Shown piece by piece: positions 60,901-64,000 of a DNA stretch of 64,000 bases. Both the position numbers and the translations under genes were made by a program. The notes beneath the pieces are model-generated. The model ran no database searches, was not told the origin of the DNA, and saw nothing but the letters and a program-made list of their open reading frames with translations. The DNA is from QHWK01 sp035259385 (lineage in GTDB: Bacteria; Acidobacteriota; Vicinamibacteria; Vicinamibacterales; CAVVIG01), in NCBI GenBank assembly GCA_035259385.1, contig DATFWL010000390.1, positions 1 to 64,000 of the forward strand. Direction: 5' to 3'. Each line of letters opens with the position of its first letter. The stretch's first letter is position 1.

Positions 60901-61494
60901 ATGCCGAAGATCAACGAGTTCGAACGGCAGCTGCCGCCAGGCTATCGCTTCGAAATCGTCGGCGAGCTGAAAGAACAGGTGAAAGGACAACAACGTTCGT
61001 TGATCGTGGTGCTCGCGTCGGTCATCGCGATCTACCTGGCGCTCGTCTTCCAGTTCAAGAACGCGGTGAAGCCGCTCATCGTGTTCGCCGGCATTCCCTT
61101 CGGCGCCGTCGGCGCCTTCGCCAGCCTCTGGCTGACGCGGATGCCGATGGGCTTTCTCGCCATCCTCGGCATCACCAGCCTGATCGGCGTCATCGTCAGC
61201 CACGTCATCGTCCTGTTCGACTTCATCGAGGAACAACACGAGCACGGCGCCCCGTTCCGCGACGCGCTCATCGACGCGGGCATTCGCCGCATTCGACCCG
61301 TCCTGATCACGGTCGGAGCCACGGTCCTCGCCTTGTTCCCGTTGGCACTGCATGGTGGCCCGCTGTGGGAAGCGCTGTGCTACGCGCAGATCGGCGGCCT
61401 GACGCTCGCGACCGCCGTCACGCTGGTGCTCGTGCCGGTGTTTTACGCCGTCTTCGTGCTGGATCTGAAGATCGTGCAGTGGACATCAGCCTAG
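57964..61494 (+). CDS. RND efflux pump (AcrB-like) with an inserted segment
   Basis: An 1176-residue inner-membrane proton-driven pump. The N-terminal helix (VSWVLLAGVVAWGIWAYAAM) is followed by DPDIPVRQVAVVTPWPGQSAERVEQLVTRKVEE. Helix 4 has GLLVDDPVVAGDAIKREL, the proton-relay Asp pair. C-terminal helices show FAGIPFGAVGAFASLWLTRMPMGFLAILGITSLIGVIVSHVIVLFDFIEE. About 125 residues between GETSALLLAVASP and KYSYRDLDDF interrupt the usual porter-domain sequence, which explains why it is larger than AcrB (1049). Substrates are unknown; the neighbour lactonase and NHLP-like protein give no clue. Confidence 0.92.
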   Translation: MHTDLETNPPRHSVARFFVENRHVSWVLLAGVVAWGIWAYAAMPKRKDPDIPVRQVAVVTPWPGQSAERVEQLVTRKVEERVAQNIRVAEITSTTRPGLSVVYAEVDENARIDTGKEFDDIKVKLDALTDLPEGAGPIQYIKEFGETSALLLAVASPPASGPHVRLLASQIAAATASAASALDIALCSTGSPDPSFVREAAGLLGDALVRQGVGTGVRLIEGPSFVIVRLSTAADARTAARAVHKVWEELPQRADIHPDVWDPIVIVPGISVVDAITHEAGPKYSYRDLDDFSDRIEKAIRIAPEASRVTRVGVIEEQIEARYSQSRLAALGIVPAAIRGILQSRNTTLPAGSVNAEGRELALEQTGEFRTLSDIDTAVFTQMANGTPLYLRDIGSVHRGYQHPARLLSYYTWRDESGRWLRGRAITLSTEMKKGEQIDRFGTAVHARVEEVRRSLPSDLVVGTTSDQQRQVREKLDLFNRSLWEAVVLVVLVSLVGFWEWRSALLMALSIPITLAMTFGLMQLVGLDIQQMSIASLIIALGLLVDDPVVAGDAIKRELAHGKPRAVAAWLGPEKLSKAIMYATITNIAAYLPFLLLSGDVGRYIYSLPVTIACSLVASRVMSMTFLPLLAYYILKPAPDAAVDRPRDTWFGRAYERLVTVAIDHRWRFLAASSLVLATGGFFASHLNRQFFPRDNFYIAYVDIRLPEDAPLAQTARITREADQVIRDVAAEYDRAHEGGSSLASITSFVGAGGPRFWFSVRPEPPAANYAQLLLQFTQSEDTNRLIGPLQDALTTRVAGARIDVRTVETGPPTIIPVSMRIFGDDARVLRQEAGKLAAIFKTSPYAINVRDDWGNDAIRTRLQIDQDRAGLAGVSSGDIAVSMYSGVVGAPIGYLREGRKNIPIVQLMDYGQRETVTDLGQLYVYSAQSPVRVTLGQIARLTYSPEMAVIHRVNQYRAIDVAALPAPGRLAAEVTVPLMPKINEFERQLPPGYRFEIVGELKEQVKGQQRSLIVVLASVIAIYLALVFQFKNAVKPLIVFAGIPFGAVGAFASLWLTRMPMGFLAILGITSLIGVIVSHVIVLFDFIEEQHEHGAPFRDALIDAGIRRIRPVLITVGATVLALFPLALHGGPLWEALCYAQIGGLTLATAVTLVLVPVFYAVFVLDLKIVQWTSA

Positions 61495-61518
61495 CCGGCA
61501 AGCCGAGGAGCGACGTCG

Positions 61519-62343
61519 ATGCTGGTCACGCGCACCTTGTTGACAGGTCTTGCGATGGGCGAATCGCCACGATGGCACGAGAATCGGCTCTGGTTCTCGG
61601 ATTGGGGCGCTCAGGAGATCGTCGCGACCGACGTGGAAGGCCGTCGCGAGGTCATGGTTCGGACGCCGTTCGGCCTGCCGTTCTGTATCGATTGGCTGCC
61701 GGACGGTCGCCTGCTGATTGTCGCGGGCCGGGAGAGTCGTCTGGTACGAAGGGAACTCGACGGGGCGCTCGTGACACATGCCGACCTCGGACATCTGTCG
61801 GACAAACCGTGGAATGAAGTTGTCGTCGACGGCGGCGGCAATACCTACGTCAATGGCGGTTCGGGGATCATCGCGCTGGTGACACCTGAGCGTGTCGTTC
61901 GACCGGTCGCCGACGCCATCGCCTTCCCAAACGGCATGGCGATTACTCCCGACAATCGATCCTTGATCGTCGCCGAGTCGCACGGCAAGCGACTCACGGC
62001 GTTCGATATCGCGACAGACGGAAGCCTGTCGGGGCGTCGTGTGTGGGCGGACCTCGGCGCCGGCGCTCCGGACGGCATTTGTCTCGACGCCGACAACGCC
62101 GTATGGTACGCCGACGTCCCGAACAAGCGCTGCGTCCGTGTGCGCGAAGGCGGCGACGTGCTGCAGACGATCGATCTCGATCGAGGCTGCTTCGCCTGCT
62201 CGCTCGGCGGCCACGACAGGAAGACGCTGTTCCTCGTCGCCACCGAGTGGCGCGGTATGGACAGAATCCCCGAGGTGGTGCAGGCGCGAACCGGGCAGTT
62301 GCTGATGTTCGACGCGCCGGCCGCTGGTGTCGGATGGCCATGA
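61519..62343 (+). CDS. SMP-30/gluconolactonase/LRE family protein
   Basis: A 274-residue six-bladed beta-propeller. The metal-binding Glu in GESPRWHENRLWFSD, the Asn in WNEVVVDGGGNTYVN, the second NGMAIT site, and the Asp in APDGICLD match the SMP-30 metal ligands. It should open a lactone of a sugar acid or related compound in the cytoplasm; there is no signal peptide. GAGGAG 8 nt before ATG supports the start. It lies 24 nt after the pump gene, so it may be its last operon member, or it belongs functionally to the MocR regulator convergent with it. Confidence 0.88.
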   Translation: MLVTRTLLTGLAMGESPRWHENRLWFSDWGAQEIVATDVEGRREVMVRTPFGLPFCIDWLPDGRLLIVAGRESRLVRRELDGALVTHADLGHLSDKPWNEVVVDGGGNTYVNGGSGIIALVTPERVVRPVADAIAFPNGMAITPDNRSLIVAESHGKRLTAFDIATDGSLSGRRVWADLGAGAPDGICLDADNAVWYADVPNKRCVRVREGGDVLQTIDLDRGCFACSLGGHDRKTLFLVATEWRGMDRIPEVVQARTGQLLMFDAPAAGVGWP

Positions 62344-62437
62344 CCAGAGGGGACGATCACGGCCAACTGACGGCGGCTTCGCTGGAGGCTCGCTTGATCG
62401 AGAAGCGGCGGCGACTCATGAGCCGCTCGCCTGACGA

Positions 62438-64000
62438 TCACCCGTCGAGGAATCTGGACTTCATCCGGTCGAATGAGCCGCGTCGCGTCGTTGCGCGCCG
62501 GGTCCCCTCGAGCGCGCGCGCCGCGCTGAGACATTGTTTCACGACGCGAACGGCCGGGGCGATCTCCGCCGCCGCCGACGTGCCGAATCCGAGCACGAAT
62601 CCCGACCGGCGGGTGGTTCCGGCGTACGAAGGCGACAGCGGCGCGAGCAGGACCCCGCGCTGCAGCGCCGCGGCCGCGATCTCTCGATCGGCTGCGTCGT
62701 GGCTCAGCAACAGCGCGACGTGCAAGCCCGCCTCTGCGCCCGCGATCGAGCAGCCGGGCAACTGTTCGCGGATGGCGTCGATCAGCGTCCGACAACGGTC
62801 GGCATAGATGCCGCGCATTCGGCGGATGTGCCGCGCGAAATGACCGCCGCGGATGAAGTCGGCGACAACGCGCTGGTTTTCGTACGGCGCACACATATCG
62901 ATCGACCGCCGTACCACCGCAAAGCGCTCCACGAGATCGACGGGGATGACGATGTAGCCGATGCGGAGCGCGGGAAACAGGACTTTGCTGAAGGTGCCGA
63001 TGTAGATCACCCGCGCGTCCGCATCGAGGCCCTGCAGCGACCCGATCGGCATCCGGTCGTACCGATACTCGCTGTCGTAGTCGTCCTCGATGATCCAGGC
63101 GCCGGCGCTGTGCGCCCAGTCGAGCAGCTGCAGCCGCCGCGTCGCGCTCATGGTGACACCGAGCGGGTACTGATGCGAGGGCGCGACGAAGGCGGCCCGG
63201 GCCTGGCGACAACGATCGATGCCTTGCTCGACATCGAGGCCCTCGGCATCGACGGGCACTGGAACGGCACGACAACCGGCGCCGTCCAGCACGTGGCGCA
63301 CCAGCCAATATCCGGGCTCCTCGATCCAGACGCGATCCCGCGGATTCAGCAGGACCCGGGTCGCGATGTCGAGCGCCTGCTGCGACCCGCTGACGATCAT
63401 CACCTGCTCCGCCGCGCACCTGACGCCACGCGAGGTCCTCAGGTACGCGGCGATGACCTCCCGCAGGTCGTCGAGGCCGAACGGGTTTCCGTATCGAAGC
63501 GCGGTGCAGTCGAGACGACGGGCGCACCGCGACGTCAAAGCGGCCCAGATCTTCAGCGGGAACTCGTCCAATGCCGGTTGGCCGAGTTGGAACGGTCCCG
63601 CGTGGTTCACCCAATACGGCACCGCGTACCGGGGAAGCGCCGCCGTTCGGACCGAAATCGAACGGAGCGGCGATGGCGTGTCGGTCGCGCGCGTGGCGGT
63701 GTCCGCGCGCACCGTGACCGGCAGCGACCGCGCCACGAATGTGCCGGTGCCGACACGGGCTTCGAAGTAACCCTCGGCGATCAGTTGCGCATAGGCGTTG
63801 AGCACCGGGAATCGCGAGACCCGCAGGTATCGCGCGAGCTCCCGCGACGACGGGATCAACTGGCCGGCGCGTAGCTCAGCCGACAGAATCCTCGCTCGGA
63901 ACGACTGGTAGATCTGGCTGTAGATCGGCGTCGCCGCTCGGGTGTCCACCGCGACGAGCGTGGCGACGCCGCGCAGCACGTCCTTCGCGGCGGACAAGGT
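62438..64000 (-). CDS. MocR-family regulator (GntR helix-turn-helix plus aminotransferase-like domain), 5' end at window edge
   Basis: A protein of at least 520 residues. The GntR-type winged helix is TPIYSQIYQSFRARILSAELRAGQLIPSSRELARYLRVSRFPVLNAYAQLIAEGYFEARVGTGTFV. A linker leads to a fold-type I aminotransferase-like domain with EEPGYW, IIEDDYDSEYRYDRMP and the pyridoxal-phosphate Lys in GTFSKVLFPALRIGY. MocR proteins use the PLP domain as a sensor. The frame is still open at the window end; a TTG at 63997 and a GTG about 16 codons in are candidate starts, so the true 5' end may lie outside. It is convergent with the lactonase gene. Confidence 0.9.
   Translation of the reverse strand, partial: TLSAAKDVLRGVATLVAVDTRAATPIYSQIYQSFRARILSAELRAGQLIPSSRELARYLRVSRFPVLNAYAQLIAEGYFEARVGTGTFVARSLPVTVRADTATRATDTPSPLRSISVRTAALPRYAVPYWVNHAGPFQLGQPALDEFPLKIWAALTSRCARRLDCTALRYGNPFGLDDLREVIAAYLRTSRGVRCAAEQVMIVSGSQQALDIATRVLLNPRDRVWIEEPGYWLVRHVLDGAGCRAVPVPVDAEGLDVEQGIDRCRQARAAFVAPSHQYPLGVTMSATRRLQLLDWAHSAGAWIIEDDYDSEYRYDRMPIGSLQGLDADARVIYIGTFSKVLFPALRIGYIVIPVDLVERFAVVRRSIDMCAPYENQRVVADFIRGGHFARHIRRMRGIYADRCRTLIDAIREQLPGCSIAGAEAGLHVALLLSHDAADREIAAAALQRGVLLAPLSPSYAGTTRRSGFVLGFGTSAAAEIAPAVRVVKQCLSAARALEGTRRATTRRGSFDRMKSRFLDG

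Overview
The window is high-GC DNA without rRNA, tRNA, phage or transposase genes. The organism is inferred, not proven. The mix of a Wzx/Wzy exopolysaccharide locus with an EpsB-type sugar transferase, a beta-propeller histidine kinase, large ATPase/TPR regulators, di-haem peroxidase-like cytochromes, CHRD proteins and a delta-60 repeat protein is what I would expect from a soil or sediment Acidobacteriota, perhaps class Vicinamibacteria. Other deep-branching Gram-negatives remain possible.

Region 1 (1-25.3 kb) is an exopolysaccharide locus. After a partial membrane-protein gene and a VOC-fold gene, two minus-strand genes encode an A-T-TE NRPS-like protein and an exported beta-helix protein. 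Divergent from them, a long plus-strand operon encodes Wzz-type chain-length control, a BY-type tyrosine kinase, the priming sugar transferase, a GT2-GT4 fusion, two more GT4 transferases, an O-acetyltransferase, a Wza-type export protein, a membrane acyltransferase, a Wzx flippase, a Wzy polymerase/ligase, an oxidoreductase and an epimerase. A second exported beta-helix protein (minus strand) and a coupled phosphatase-fold/deacetylase pair close the block. The divergent promoter region at 5.3-5.5 kb carries an inverted pair of a 21-bp motif. A third copy lies at 29.6 kb, beside the start of the histidine kinase gene.

Region 2 (25.2-45 kb) is rich in regulators: a NarL-type response regulator next to a propeller sensor kinase, two sigma-54 activators without receiver domains, a winged-helix/AAA/TPR regulator and an XRE/NB-ARC regulator. 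Among them are an aldo/keto reductase homologue that has lost two catalytic residues, a tandem pair of STAS proteins, an exported NHL-type propeller and the first di-haem peroxidase-like cytochrome.

Region 3 (45-55 kb) is a set of exported stress or redox-type genes: two CHRD proteins, a delta-60 repeat protein and a second di-haem cytochrome. It also holds AraC and LuxR-type regulators, a DoxX membrane protein and a third sigma-54 activator. Region 4 (54.8-64 kb) has a small NHLP-clan-like protein divergent from a TolC/adaptor/RND efflux operon, followed by an SMP-30 lactonase and a MocR regulator cut by the window edge. Iterated copies of a GCGAATnCGCA-like motif occur in the araC/luxR intergenic region and in the promoter region of the efflux operon.

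The most promising lead for something undescribed is the EPS locus. It combines an amino-acid-activating A-T-TE protein with no condensation domain, a GT2-GT4 fusion, and a putative operator shared with a neighbouring two-component system.
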